The translations under genes were made by a program, and so were the position numbers. Of a DNA stretch of 64,000 nt, positions 44,649 through 57,580 are shown one piece after another (positions within the stretch are counted from its first letter, which is position 1; each line of letters begins with the position of its first letter). Below the pieces are notes generated by a model. It searched no databases. It was not told the DNA's origin and saw only the letters and a list, made by a program, of their open reading frames with translations. The DNA comes from Solidesulfovibrio sp. (GTDB lineage Bacteria; Desulfobacterota; Desulfovibrionia; Desulfovibrionales; Desulfovibrionaceae): positions 1-64,000 of the forward strand of contig NZ_JBCFBA010000013.1 in assembly GCF_038562415.1 (NCBI RefSeq), written 5' to 3'.

Positions 44649-44733
44649 GGGACTCCCTCACGGGATGGTGCGCTGGCCCGGGCAAGGTCCATCCCCTGCC
44701 CGGTCGGCTTGCACGTCGCGGACGATACAACAC

Positions 44734-44761
44734 CCATGGCCGCGAGCGGGCGCGGCAATGG
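44734..44761 (-). terminator. hairpin downstream of the 37-residue gene
   Basis: Arms CCATGGCCGCG and CGCGGCAATGG pair at 10 of 11 positions around a 6-base loop. It lies 68 bases after the small gene's stop. No clear T-run follows on the minus strand. Confidence 0.4.
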
Positions 44762-44829
44762 CGGAAGCGGCCCGATGCCCGCGACGGGGGGGCGGAAAAC
44801 GCAAAGACAAGGTTTCGGAGCGGAAAACC

Positions 44830-44943
44830 TTAGGCTTTCTTGGCGGCAATGGCCTCGCGAACGCGCTCCTTGAGGCGTTCCTTGCGGCGCTTGCGGCGGC
44901 GATCCAGTTCCTTGTGGCGCTCGATCTTCTTGTGCTTGGACAT
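44830..44943 (-). CDS. 37-residue highly basic protein
   Basis: A short gene with a very strong ribosome site (AAAGGAGGAG, 5 bases before the ATG) and its own promoter-like sequence. About half the residues are lysine or arginine (HKELDRRRKRRKERLKER), so a nucleic-acid or ribosome-bound role is likely. No named family is recognised. It would be missed by usual length cut-offs. Confidence 0.7.
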   Translation of the reverse strand: MSKHKKIERHKELDRRRKRRKERLKERVREAIAAKKA

Positions 44944-44976
44944 ACCGTCTCCTCCTTTCGGCTGAAAGAACCTGAC

Positions 44977-45005
44977 CCCATAGAGCAAACGCGCCCTTTT
45001 GTAAA
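44977..45005 (-). promoter_or_regulatory. sigma-70-like promoter of the 37-residue gene
   Basis: On the minus strand, TTTACA (45005-45000), 17-base spacer, TATGGG (44982-44977), about 34 bases before the start codon. Just upstream, GCCCGGCGCCGGGC (45006-45019) forms a hairpin at the end of the preceding gene. Confidence 0.55.
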
Positions 45006-45019
45006 GCCCGGCGCCGGGC

Positions 45020-46645
45020 CTAGCGTTTCTCGGCGAACACCACGTCGCCGTCCTGGGCGAAAAGCTGGGTATGGCCGTCAAGCTCGATCTCCAGGCGCGA
45101 AACACCGGCGGCGTCCCGGGCGGACAGGGCATAGCGCGAGCAAAAAGGCATCCACAGCCCGTCGGGATACGACTTTTGCAACGAAAAAACCTCCCGGCGC
45201 GAGCCGTCGTCCGCCACGCCCCAGATGGTCACCTTGTCGTCCATGCCGCACAGCCGGGGATAGAACAGCAATTCCCCGGCCCCGGCCTCCAGGGGCCGGG
45301 ACAGTTCCAGGCGGATGCGCCCCGGCCCGGCGGCGGCATCGGCCGGGGCCAGGGGGGTCAGGCCCTCCACGGCTTCCTTGCCCGGGGCGACGTTCTCCAG
45401 GGCGGCGATCTTCCCCGCCCCCGGCCCGTGCTGGCAGTCCTGGCCGCGGTAGCGCTCGCCCCAGGTGGCCAGGGCGTGGAACAGGGGCTGGGAATCGATG
45501 GTGTAGAGGTCCGGCAGCCGGCAGGGGGCGAGAAACGCGGCCAGGGGCGGTTCGGCCAGCAGCCGGCCATAGATTTCCCGGGCAAGGAGCAGGTTGCCGC
45601 GCTTGGTGAAATGGACCGGATCGGCATAGAGGCTGTAATAGCCGTCGCGGTCGACCATGGCGTCCAGCAGGGGCTGGGGATCGACGAAGGCCACGCCGGC
45701 GGCCCGGGCCAGGTCCTTGTTGGCCGCGGCGATGGCCGTGCGGCCGAAGCGGTAGAGGTCCACGGTTTCCGGGGACACTTCCCAGGCCGGCGGATAGCGG
45801 CGCAGGTTGGCCGCGGCGTCGAGGTTTTCCCGTACGCTCCAGGGGTAGTTGACCACCACCGTGGCGATGCCCTTGTCCCGGCGGCCCTGGATCAGGGCGG
45901 CCAGGTTGTCGCGGTAGCCGAAGGCCCGAAGCAGCGCGGCATAGTCCCTTTTTCCCCGCAGGCTGGCCACCCGCGCCCGGGCCAGGCGGTAGAGGGCGCT
46001 GTGGGCGAGGATTCCCGACAGCCGGGCCAGCGGACCGGGCCCGGCTGTCGGGGCGCCGATCAGGCTGGTCAGCAGGCCCCGTTCCTTTTCCAGGTCGGCC
46101 ACGCTGTCCACGCCCTGCAGCGAGGCCACGTCGTTGACCCCGTCCATGACCAGGTAGAGGTCCGGAGACAGGGCGTCGAGCTCGGTCTGGGCCCGGATGC
46201 GGCTGTGCCAGCTGTGGTAGCCCATCATGCCGGCGTTTATGACTTCCACCCGCCGGCCGCAGCCGTCCAGGGCCGTCCGGAAGATGGCTTCCAGCAGGGC
46301 CGGATAGGACCAGTCGGAGTTTTCCACCCCCGTGCCGTAGGTGGTGGAGCCGCCGAGGCAGATGATGCGGAAGGTGTTTTCGGGTTTCCGGCGGGCGTAG
46401 GCGCGGTTGTTGGAATCGACGAACACGCCGGCCGGGCCGGGCCGCTTGAGGCGGTAGCCAAGGGCCGCGTCGGGCTCCACGACGAAATCGCGGTCCCGGT
46501 CGTTGTCGTTGATGAAAAAAATCTGGCGCTTGCCCGGCGATGGCGGCGCCTGTGGCTCGACAAGGCGCGCCCCGGCCTCGAGCAGCCCGAAAAAGGCCAC
46601 CGTCACCAGCGCGCCCAGGGCAATGTCACGCCACATCCGCCGCAT
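45020..46645 (-). CDS. membrane-anchored SGNH/GDSL-like hydrolase
   Basis: A 541-residue protein with an N-terminal signal anchor (about 9-26). SGNH elements: IICLGGSTTYGTG (nucleophile serine block I), MDGVNDV (block III, asparagine) and DPVHFTKRG (block V, catalytic D and H). The last ~130 residues form a separate beta-rich domain. Such proteins remove acyl or acetyl groups from lipids or polysaccharides. The exact substrate is unknown. Start chosen at ATGCGGCGG with GGAAAGG upstream. Confidence 0.75.
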   Translation of the reverse strand: MRRMWRDIALGALVTVAFFGLLEAGARLVEPQAPPSPGKRQIFFINDNDRDRDFVVEPDAALGYRLKRPGPAGVFVDSNNRAYARRKPENTFRIICLGGSTTYGTGVENSDWSYPALLEAIFRTALDGCGRRVEVINAGMMGYHSWHSRIRAQTELDALSPDLYLVMDGVNDVASLQGVDSVADLEKERGLLTSLIGAPTAGPGPLARLSGILAHSALYRLARARVASLRGKRDYAALLRAFGYRDNLAALIQGRRDKGIATVVVNYPWSVRENLDAAANLRRYPPAWEVSPETVDLYRFGRTAIAAANKDLARAAGVAFVDPQPLLDAMVDRDGYYSLYADPVHFTKRGNLLLAREIYGRLLAEPPLAAFLAPCRLPDLYTIDSQPLFHALATWGERYRGQDCQHGPGAGKIAALENVAPGKEAVEGLTPLAPADAAAGPGRIRLELSRPLEAGAGELLFYPRLCGMDDKVTIWGVADDGSRREVFSLQKSYPDGLWMPFCSRYALSARDAAGVSRLEIELDGHTQLFAQDGDVVFAEKR

Positions 46646-46695
46646 GGCCTTTCCGCCCCGATTTTCGCGCGTCCGTTTCCGGGCCGTTTCGCCGC

Positions 46696-47862
46696 TCAGT
46701 ACGATTCGATGGGCTCCACCGGCTCGGTGAGCAGGAATTTGCCCTGCTCGATCCAGCTTTTGAGCGTTTGCGCCACTTCCAGCGACATGGCCAGGCTGGT
46801 CATGGGCACGGCCTGGGTCGGCTTGCCGTTTATCACCACCTCGCCCGAACGGCACTCGGCATAGGTGACGTAGCCCAGGCTGCGGCCGATGCCGTTGGGG
46901 TAGTCGTGGCCGTAGTCCTTGATCGGCATCTGGATGTCGGCGTCGGAAACGCCGGTGAAAAAGGCCATGTCCTCGTTGAGGATGGGGATGGGGATGCCCA
47001 CGCCCACGGCCAGGGACACGCCGTAGCCGAGCATGGACACGGCCCGGACATAGCGGGCGTTCATGCCCTTCATGTCGCCCTTGAGCATGAGCGTGCCGGA
47101 AGCGGACAAGGGGATGCCGCGTTCGTTGCGCTTGGGCCGGGGGTCGTGCTGGGTGCCGGCGCCGATGACGTAGCCGATGCCGCCGCCCAGGAAAATGCGG
47201 GTACCCAGGCCGATGGTCCTGAGGTAGGGGTCGTTGAACAGCGGCGAGAGCTCGCCGGCCGTGGCGAAGTTGGCGTTGCGGGCATTGGGCTTAAGCGGCC
47301 CCATGTAGGTGTAGACGATGCGGCTGGTGAGGTTCACGGCCACGTTGTAGTTCTGGTAGCAGTTGCGGGGATTTAAAAGCGCGGCGTACTTGAGCTGGGC
47401 CAGCGTGATGTCCTTTTCCAGCTCCCGGCGCGGATAGCAGTCCGTGCCGTAGGCTTCGGCCCACAGGCGCACGGCCTTGCCGCGCAGCAGGTCCTCGATG
47501 ACGTGGGCGCCGCCGTACTTGAACCGGCCGGGATGGACCTTGTTGAGGGGATCCTCCTTGGAGAGCTCCGTGGCGCCGAGGTAGGCGTCCACGGCGGCCA
47601 GCCCGGCGTGGGCCGGAATGTTGTTGAGCCGGACCTTTTGCGCCTTGATGACCGGCGGCTCCTGACCGAAATTGAACAGCATGCCCGAGGAGCACATGGG
47701 CGAAAACGTGCCCGTGGCCACCACGTCCACTTCCTTGGCCGCCTTGACCTTGCCCAGGCGTTTGACCGTCTCGACCATTTCGGCGGCCGTCAAGACCACG
47801 GCCTTGCCCTGCTGGATGCGCCGGTTGATTTCGGCGACGCTTTTTTTCACCTCATGGGTCAT
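46696..47862 (-). CDS. COG1900/DUF39 homocysteine biosynthesis protein
   Basis: A 388-residue protein of the family shown in methanogens and Desulfovibrio to help make homocysteine from aspartate semialdehyde and sulfide. The core shows ATGTFSPMCSSGMLFNFGQ (with a conserved cysteine), RLNNIPAHAGLAAVDAYLGA, GLGTRIFLGGGIGYVIGAGTQHDP and MKGMNARYVRAVSM. No CBS or ferredoxin partner domain is fused or adjacent, unlike some relatives. GGGAG lies before the ATG. Divergent from dnaA. Confidence 0.85.
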   Translation of the reverse strand: MTHEVKKSVAEINRRIQQGKAVVLTAAEMVETVKRLGKVKAAKEVDVVATGTFSPMCSSGMLFNFGQEPPVIKAQKVRLNNIPAHAGLAAVDAYLGATELSKEDPLNKVHPGRFKYGGAHVIEDLLRGKAVRLWAEAYGTDCYPRRELEKDITLAQLKYAALLNPRNCYQNYNVAVNLTSRIVYTYMGPLKPNARNANFATAGELSPLFNDPYLRTIGLGTRIFLGGGIGYVIGAGTQHDPRPKRNERGIPLSASGTLMLKGDMKGMNARYVRAVSMLGYGVSLAVGVGIPIPILNEDMAFFTGVSDADIQMPIKDYGHDYPNGIGRSLGYVTYAECRSGEVVINGKPTQAVPMTSLAMSLEVAQTLKSWIEQGKFLLTEPVEPIESY

Positions 47863-48071
47863 GCCCGCTCTCCCTTTGGCCGTCCCCTCGCGGGCGACAG
47901 GGGTTTTTCTTGGCCCATTTCCGGGCCGATGGCAACACGGCCGGCTCCCCCTTGGCTTCACGACCGAAATAGGCTAGGTTGGCCTCTCTCCGCGACCTTG
48001 GGGAGGGGTCCGGAAACCTCAATTCAACACACCAATATGTTTGAACAAATTCAATCGGTCGGAAGCTGCCC
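47863..48071. other. divergent gap upstream of dnaA, candidate origin region
   Basis: 209 bases between the DUF39 gene and dnaA. All genes from 38.4 to 47.9 kb read leftward and all from 48.1 to 63.9 kb read rightward, so this is the strand switch. The segment 48017-48056 is AT-rich with TTCAA and TTGAA repeats. No match better than TTCAACACA (48023-48031) to the DnaA box TTATNCACA was found. Confidence 0.45.
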
Positions 48072-49403
48072 ATGCCCATGACCGCATCCGGCGGCGGCGT
48101 GCTCAAAAATGATTTCCGCCAGCATCTGTCGCGGACCTGCCCCGAGCAGGATCTGCGCCGCTGGTTCGATCCCCTTGACCTCTCGGTCAGCGAATCGGAC
48201 CAATCCCTGTGCGTGCGCTTCCCCCACGCCTACTTCGCCGCCTGGTTCGAGACCTCGGCCAAGGAGCTGTTCGAAAAGGAGATCCGGCGCTTTTTCGGGC
48301 CGAGCCTGGCCGTGCGCTACGTCGGTTCCGACGGCAACGGCCCGGCCCGGCCGCCCCTGCCCGCCCTGGCCGCCGCCCGGGAATTCCCCTTCGGCCATCG
48401 CTTCACCTTCGACACCTTCCTGGCCAACGAGAAAAACCACTTCCCCCTGGCCCTGTCCCGGGAAGTGGCCCAGGGCGGCGAGGTCCGCTACAACCCGTTC
48501 CTGATCTGCGGCCCGCCGGGCTCGGGCAAGACCCATCTGCTGCGGGCCATGGCCAACGCCGTCTCGCGGTCCAAATCCGGCAACGACATCTTTTTCGGCT
48601 CCATCGCCGACATCCAGAACCGCTTCGCCGACGCCGGCCCCCATCGCCACGAGACGCGATCGGCCATCGCCGCCAGCGCCTGGCTGTTCATCGACGAGCT
48701 GACGGACCTGCGGCGCACGCCGGAACTGGAACAGGAGCTGGTGTTTCTGTTCAACGCCTTCCACGACGCCGGCAAGCAGATGGTGTTCACCAGCCGGGAG
48801 CGGGTGTCGGGCTGCGGCTTTTTCGGGGCTTCCCTCAAATCCCGCCTGGAATGGGGGCTCATGGTCCATTTGAAGGCCCCGGACCTCGACGTGCGTCTGG
48901 CCTGCGTGGAGCAGGCCAGCCGCGACAAGCGCCTGGGCATGACCCGGGACCAGATCGCCACCCTGGCCAGCCGCTTCGAGGGCTTCCGCCAGCTCGAGGG
49001 CGTGCTGCTGCGCATCGAGGCCTACCGCCGCCACACCGGCCTGGATCTGACCGAGGCGGAATTTTCGCGCCACATCCGCCTCACCGAGGACCAGGCCGCG
49101 CCGGAGCTCTCGCCCGAGCGCATCCTGGCCGTGTGCGCCGAGCATTTCGGCCTGGCCGTGGCCGACATCCTCGGCCAGTCCCGGCGCAAGGAACTGGTCT
49201 TCGCCCGCCAGGCGGCCATGACCCTGTGCCGCACGCTGCTCGGCATGTCCTACCCCGCTCTGGGCAAGGCCTTTGGCGGCAAGGACCACAGCACGGTGCT
49301 GTATTCCATCCGGAAGTTTCAAAAAATTCAGGAAGATGACCGCGAAACGAAACTTCTTTTCCGGCAGTTGGCGAAAAAATGCCGTCAGGGCGGCCCAGCA
49401 TGA
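48072..49403 (+). CDS. dnaA: chromosomal replication initiator DnaA (divergent form)
   Basis: A 443-residue AAA+ initiator. Domain I about 10-70 with W/F-rich helices; a short linker; AAA+ with Walker A GPPGSGKTH, Walker B WLFIDELTDL (usual form is DD), sensor 1 VFTSRERVSG and box VII LKSRLEWGL with the arginine finger. Domain IV ends GKDHSTVLYSIRKFQK, where the usual GRDHTTV has K and S changes. It is followed by dnaN, gyrB and gyrA. GGAAG lies 6 bases before the ATG. Confidence 0.9.
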   Translation: MPMTASGGGVLKNDFRQHLSRTCPEQDLRRWFDPLDLSVSESDQSLCVRFPHAYFAAWFETSAKELFEKEIRRFFGPSLAVRYVGSDGNGPARPPLPALAAAREFPFGHRFTFDTFLANEKNHFPLALSREVAQGGEVRYNPFLICGPPGSGKTHLLRAMANAVSRSKSGNDIFFGSIADIQNRFADAGPHRHETRSAIAASAWLFIDELTDLRRTPELEQELVFLFNAFHDAGKQMVFTSRERVSGCGFFGASLKSRLEWGLMVHLKAPDLDVRLACVEQASRDKRLGMTRDQIATLASRFEGFRQLEGVLLRIEAYRRHTGLDLTEAEFSRHIRLTEDQAAPELSPERILAVCAEHFGLAVADILGQSRRKELVFARQAAMTLCRTLLGMSYPALGKAFGGKDHSTVLYSIRKFQKIQEDDRETKLLFRQLAKKCRQGGPA

Positions 49404-49588
49404 CGGCACCCTGGCCCACGGTCGCCGGCCGAGCCTTGGCCGCTCCCGGTTTCTCCCCTTTTTTTCCGAAACAAAGAGGGAGGTTAGCCCAAATGGTGAC
49501 ATACGACCCCGCCTCTACTGATCCCACAAACCTTTTCCTCTTTTAAAATAGCAAAGACGCTCATCCGCGCTTTCCCAAGGAGACGCCC
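49404..49588. other. dnaA-dnaN intergenic gap
   Basis: 185 bases without a gene. It contains a T-run (49459-49466) and an AT-rich stretch near 49531-49558 (CTCTTTTAAAATAGC), which could be a promoter -10 region for dnaN or an unwinding element. No DnaA box was seen. Confidence 0.4.
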
Positions 49589-53190
<3,602 letters not shown>

Positions 53191-53200
53191 GAGAGGAAGA

Positions 53201-53238
53201 TTTGGGGGAAACCTTTCTGAAGAAAGGTTTCCCCCAAA
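53201..53238. terminator. 18-bp perfect hairpin after gyrB
   Basis: TTTGGGGGAAACCTTTCT (53201-53218), two bases, and its exact complement (53221-53238). A G/C block then an A/T-rich block mirrors the hairpin at 3-48. It is followed by CCCCCTTCCAAAGACTTT. Possibly a terminator or processing site separating gyrB from gyrA. Confidence 0.6.
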
Positions 53239-53301
53239 CCCCCTTCCAAAGACTTTCAATGGGGTGATGGTGTTCGAACCATAACAGGTCGCAACGCCCC
53301 T

Positions 53302-53316
53302 GGCCGCCGGAGGCAT
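53302..53316. repeat. partial copy of the hairpin-repeat tail
   Basis: GGCCGCCGGAGGCAT is identical to the last 15 bases of the 41-bp elements at 1291 and 10091. Here it is in the gyrB-gyrA gap without the palindromic core. Confidence 0.55.
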
Positions 53317-53351
53317 CCGCGCATCAGCATAGCGGTGCAGCGCGCATATCC

Positions 53352-55808
53352 ATGGAGCAAACCGTGAGCAATGTGATCAACATCGAGGAAGAGCTCAAGA
53401 AGTCCTATCTGGAATACTCCTTGAGCGTCATCATTGGCCGGGCCATCCCGGACGTGCGCGACGGGCTCAAACCCGTGCACCGGCGCATTCTCTTCGCCAT
53501 GCACGAGTTGTCCAACTCGTACAACCGGCCGTACAAGAAATCCGCCCGCGTCGTCGGTGACGTCATCGGTAAATACCATCCCCACGGCGACCAGTCCGTG
53601 TACGACGCCCTGGTGCGCATGGCCCAGGATTTCTCCATGCGCGACCCCATCGTGGACGGCCAGGGCAACTTCGGCTCCATCGACGGCGACGCCGCGGCGG
53701 CCATGCGTTACACCGAGGTGCGCATGTCCCGCCTGGCCGGCGAGTTCCTGGCCGACATCGAAAAGGAGACCGTCGATTACCGGCCCAACTACGACAACTC
53801 CTTAAACGAGCCGCAGGTCCTGCCGACCAAGGTGCCCAACCTGCTTTTAAACGGCTCCTCGGGCATCGCCGTGGGCATGGCCACCAACATTCCGCCCCAC
53901 AACCTGGGCGAACTGTGCGACGGCCTGCTCCATCAGCTCGACAACCCGCACTGCGACGTCAGGGAGCTCACCGGCCTGGTCAAGGGACCGGATTTTCCCA
54001 CCGGCGCCGCCATCTACGGCGGCAAGGGCCTCATCGAGGCCTACACCACCGGCCGGGGCAGCATCAAAATCCGGGGCAAGGTCGAGATCGAGGAGCGCAA
54101 GAAGGACCTGCAGGCCATCGTCATCCGCGAGATTCCCTATGCGCTCAACAAGTCCTCGCTGGTGGAGAAGATCGCGGCGCTGATCAACGACCACCGCATC
54201 GAGGGTGTCTCCGACCTGCGCGACGAATCCGACCGCCGGGGCATCCGCATCGTGCTTGACCTGAAAAAGGGCATCATCCCGGACATCGTCATCAATGCCC
54301 TGTACAAGTACACGCCCTTGGAGACGTCGTTTGGCATCAACATGCTGGTCGTGGCCGACAACCGGCCGGCCCTGCTCAACCTCAAGCAGGTGCTCGAACA
54401 CTTCCTGTCCCACCGCCGGGAAGTCATCCTGCGCCGCACGGCCTTCGACCTGCGCAAGTCCGAGGAGCGCGCCCACATCCTCGAAGGCCTGCGCATCGCC
54501 CTGGACAACATCGACGAGGTCGTCTCCATCATCCGCGCCTCGAAAAACGTGGTGGAAGCCCGGGAACGGTTGATGGAGCGCTTCGCGCTGTCCGAGCGCC
54601 AGGCGCAAGCCATCCTGGACATGCGCCTGCAGCGCCTGACCAACCTGGAGCGGCAAAAGCTCATCGACGAGTACAACGAGCTGATCAAGCTCATCGAATA
54701 CCTGCGCTCGATCCTGGAAAACGAGGAAGTCCTTCGCGGCGTCATCCGCGACGAGATACAGGACCTCAAGAACCGCTTCGCCACGCCGCGCAAGACCGAG
54801 ATCCTGGAGGACCTGGAAGGCATCAACATCCTCGACCTCATCCCCGACGAGGACGTGGTCATCACCCTTTCCCGCCGGGGCTACATCAAGCGCACCAAGA
54901 TCGACAACTACCAGCAGCAAAAACGCGGCGGCAAGGGCATAGCCGGCGTGTCCACCTCGGGCGACGACTTCGTCCAGTCGTTTTGCGCCACCACCAACCA
55001 CCAGCAGCTGCTTTTATTCACCAACCTCGGCCGCATGTTCATGCTGCCCGTGCACCAGATTCCCGAGGGGCAGCGCACGGCCAAGGGGGCGCACATCGCC
55101 AACCTGCTGCCCATGGACAAGGAGGAATTCGTGGCCACGGCCCTGGCCATCCGCGAATTCTCCTTCGAGCGCTATTTCCTGTTCGTGACCAAGCGCGGCA
55201 TGGTCAAGCGCTCCTGCACCGACCTCTACAAGAACTGCCGCAGCACCGGCATCATCGCCGTGACCCTCAAGGAAGGCGACGAGTTGCTGACGGTCAAGGA
55301 GATCGACGACAACGCCGAAGTCCTGCTGGCCACGCAGCAGGGCCTGTCCAACCGCTTCCGCATCGCCGACATACGGCCCACGGGCCGGGCGGCGGCCGGC
55401 GTCAAGGGCGTCGCCCTCAAAGGGGCCGACCGGGTGGCGGCCGGGGTCATCATGACCGGCAAGGGACGCGACGAGGTGCTCACCATCTCGGCCAACGGCT
55501 ACGGCAAGCGCACCTCCATCGAGCATTATCCCCTGCGCAGCCGGGGCGGTTTCGGCGTCATCAACATGCGCGTGACCCCGAAAACCGGGCAGGTCATCGG
55601 CGCGGTCATGGTCACGGCCGACGACGAGCTGCTGCTTTTGACTTCGGCCAACAAGATCATCCGGTTGTCCGTGTCCGGCATCAGTTCCGTCGGCCGGGCC
55701 ACCCAGGGCGTGATGCTCGTGCGCCTGGAAGAGGAAGCCACCGTAACCGGGTTCGACCTGGTCGACCCCAATGACCTCAACCAGTGTCCTCCGTCGGACG
55801 CATCCTGA
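53352..55808 (+). CDS. gyrA: DNA gyrase subunit A
   Basis: An 818-residue gyrase subunit. N-terminal [30 protein letters not shown]; catalytic tyrosine in [20 protein letters not shown]-terminal beta-pinwheel repeats with the GyrA box QQKRGGKG. Length is a little shorter than E. coli's. The ATG at 53352 lacks a clear ribosome site. Confidence 0.97.
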   Translation: MEQTVSNVINIEEELKKSYLEYSLSVIIGRAIPDVRDGLKPVHRRILFAMHELSNSYNRPYKKSARVVGDVIGKYHPHGDQSVYDALVRMAQDFSMRDPIVDGQGNFGSIDGDAAAAMRYTEVRMSRLAGEFLADIEKETVDYRPNYDNSLNEPQVLPTKVPNLLLNGSSGIAVGMATNIPPHNLGELCDGLLHQLDNPHCDVRELTGLVKGPDFPTGAAIYGGKGLIEAYTTGRGSIKIRGKVEIEERKKDLQAIVIREIPYALNKSSLVEKIAALINDHRIEGVSDLRDESDRRGIRIVLDLKKGIIPDIVINALYKYTPLETSFGINMLVVADNRPALLNLKQVLEHFLSHRREVILRRTAFDLRKSEERAHILEGLRIALDNIDEVVSIIRASKNVVEARERLMERFALSERQAQAILDMRLQRLTNLERQKLIDEYNELIKLIEYLRSILENEEVLRGVIRDEIQDLKNRFATPRKTEILEDLEGINILDLIPDEDVVITLSRRGYIKRTKIDNYQQQKRGGKGIAGVSTSGDDFVQSFCATTNHQQLLLFTNLGRMFMLPVHQIPEGQRTAKGAHIANLLPMDKEEFVATALAIREFSFERYFLFVTKRGMVKRSCTDLYKNCRSTGIIAVTLKEGDELLTVKEIDDNAEVLLATQQGLSNRFRIADIRPTGRAAAGVKGVALKGADRVAAGVIMTGKGRDEVLTISANGYGKRTSIEHYPLRSRGGFGVINMRVTPKTGQVIGAVMVTADDELLLLTSANKIIRLSVSGISSVGRATQGVMLVRLEEEATVTGFDLVDPNDLNQCPPSDAS

Positions 55809-56590
55809 TCGGGCTTTTGGCGGCATGGGGCCTGGTCTTGCTGCTGTTGTGCCAGGCCGCATGCCGTCAAGACGCCAGCGATGCGGATTCCGTCGGGCTC
55901 GATACCGCGCGCACGGCGTTCTTGCATGGCGAATATCTGCGCGCCGAGGAATTGTACCAACACTATTTGCAAACGCGGCCCATCGGCTCGTATCGCGGCG
56001 AAGCTTGGCAACGCCTGGCCGATATCAATCAATACGTGCGCGACACCCCGGAGAAAACGGCCACGCTGCTGGAAACCGCCCTGCTGGAATTTGCCGGCAA
56101 CGAGCCGCTTTCCCGGGAATTTCACCTTCGAATCGCCCGCGTGCGCCAGGAGTTGCGTGATTTCGACGGGGCGGCCCGTCATTACCGCCAACTGTTGCGG
56201 GCTGCCTCCCAGGATCCGGACTTTTTTTGCGCCGTTTCCCAGGAATTTTCCCAAGCCAGGCTCAAAGCCCATGACCCGGCCGAAGCCCTGGCCCTGCTGC
56301 GAACCTGCCTGGACACCGTGACCAGGGAGCCCTACCGGGCGCGCTGCGCGCTTTCGTTGGCCCGACTCCTCCTGCGCCAGGACAAGGCCTCGGAAGCGGA
56401 ACTCCTTTTGCATTCGCTTTATGAAAACCAGGCGTTGGATGCTTCGTCCCGTGCCCAGGCCGGTTTTCTTCTGGCCACGCTCCTGGAAAACCGCCGGGAC
56501 ACGGCCGCGGCCAAAACCATTTATGATACGATCTTAGGAGATTATCCCAACCCGTTGGCAATAAAAATAAAACTTCGGCACTTGCAATAA
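55784..56590 (+). CDS. TPR-like lipoprotein
   Basis: A 268-residue lipoprotein: hydrophobic signal then CQAAC, the lipidated cysteine near 27. The mature part is alpha-helical with about five TPR-like hairpins (TAFLHGEYLRAEELYQHYL, AAKTIYDTILGDYP). Likely an envelope scaffold. GTG start overlaps the gyrA end by 25 bases. Unnamed in the families I know. Confidence 0.7.
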   Translation: MSSVGRILIGLLAAWGLVLLLLCQAACRQDASDADSVGLDTARTAFLHGEYLRAEELYQHYLQTRPIGSYRGEAWQRLADINQYVRDTPEKTATLLETALLEFAGNEPLSREFHLRIARVRQELRDFDGAARHYRQLLRAASQDPDFFCAVSQEFSQARLKAHDPAEALALLRTCLDTVTREPYRARCALSLARLLLRQDKASEAELLLHSLYENQALDASSRAQAGFLLATLLENRRDTAAAKTIYDTILGDYPNPLAIKIKLRHLQ

Positions 56591-56665
56591 TGCCCGACTC
56601 GTTCAAGATGGCAGGACGGCCTCCCGGCAAGCAATCGAGAATCGCCCGGCTGTGAATGACGATAT

Positions 56666-57547
56666 ATGGTACTGGATATCTTTCGCAAAAATATCACTTC
56701 ACGCGAGGAAGAGCAGCAACGGCAGAAAAATGCCGCCATTCTCGATTTGGCCTTGTTGCAACGATCCAAGATCCATATCCAATTCGATCAATCCTTGACG
56801 AATCTTTCCGGAGTGACCGCCACGCTGCTGGCATTGAACACCAATGGCCTTGTGTTGGAATTGGGCGGCATATCGAATATCAAGGACCGTTTTATCGGGC
56901 AGCCTTTGACTTGTTTTTTTAAGATTGTTGAACGAGAAGATCGACATCGTGAAATTTTCTATAATTTTCAATCGACTATTTTACGGGTTCGCAACCTTCC
57001 GGACAAACCGCCCCAAATAGCCGTTTCCTTTCCGGCCAGCCTGCAAGGGGCGCAGCGACGCAAAAGCTTGCGCATGAAACCGGATTTGCAGCAATTCACC
57101 CATATCGCCCTGTGGAAATACGATTCCGGTGGCGGATTCGACATCGCCAAGCCGACGTTCGGGCATGGGCATTTCAAATCGAATCAGGCCGGCATCGAAA
57201 ACCTGTCCGCCGGCGGGGTGCGTATTTCCCTTCGCAAGGCACTGCTCAAGGAGCAGAACCTGGAACCGCAGAAAGGCAATCGGTTTATCCTGTTCGCCAC
57301 CTTTTCCGAAACCATCGTCAAATTACGCCGTGAATATTGGCTTATCTGCAAAATCAACAATATTCAGCGTGACCCGGTCAGCGGCGACGTCGTGCTTGGC
57401 CTGGAATTCATCGCCAACGGCGTCCGACAGCCGGAAACCGGAAAAGTCGAATGGTCCAAGATCGAGGACAACGTCATCGATGACCTCGCCCAACGTATCT
57501 ATCAGTGGCATGTCAACCTGTATCGGACCAAGGGTATTTCCGGCTGA
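56666..57547 (+). CDS. PilZ-domain protein with YcgR-like N-terminus
   Basis: A 293-residue protein. The C-terminal PilZ domain has RRKSLRM (RxxxR) near 132 and ENLSAGGVRIS ([D/N]xSxxG) near 180, the c-di-GMP-binding motifs. The first ~120 residues resemble a YcgR-N-like beta-barrel. Sequence is visibly richer in A/T than its neighbours. The ribosome site is weak. Probable motility or envelope regulator. Confidence 0.78.
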   Translation: MVLDIFRKNITSREEEQQRQKNAAILDLALLQRSKIHIQFDQSLTNLSGVTATLLALNTNGLVLELGGISNIKDRFIGQPLTCFFKIVEREDRHREIFYNFQSTILRVRNLPDKPPQIAVSFPASLQGAQRRKSLRMKPDLQQFTHIALWKYDSGGGFDIAKPTFGHGHFKSNQAGIENLSAGGVRISLRKALLKEQNLEPQKGNRFILFATFSETIVKLRREYWLICKINNIQRDPVSGDVVLGLEFIANGVRQPETGKVEWSKIEDNVIDDLAQRIYQWHVNLYRTKGISG

Positions 57548-57580
57548 CCTTGGCCGGATTGCCTGACCGGCGGATATCCC

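Noticed and set aside
48023-48031. TTCAACACA as a DnaA box
   Set aside because: Two mismatches to TTATNCACA at important positions and no further copies nearby.
53264-53281. T-arm-like ATGGT-GTTCGA-ACCAT, possible tRNA fragment
   Set aside because: No acceptor, D or anticodon arm can be drawn around it, and the loop is one base short.
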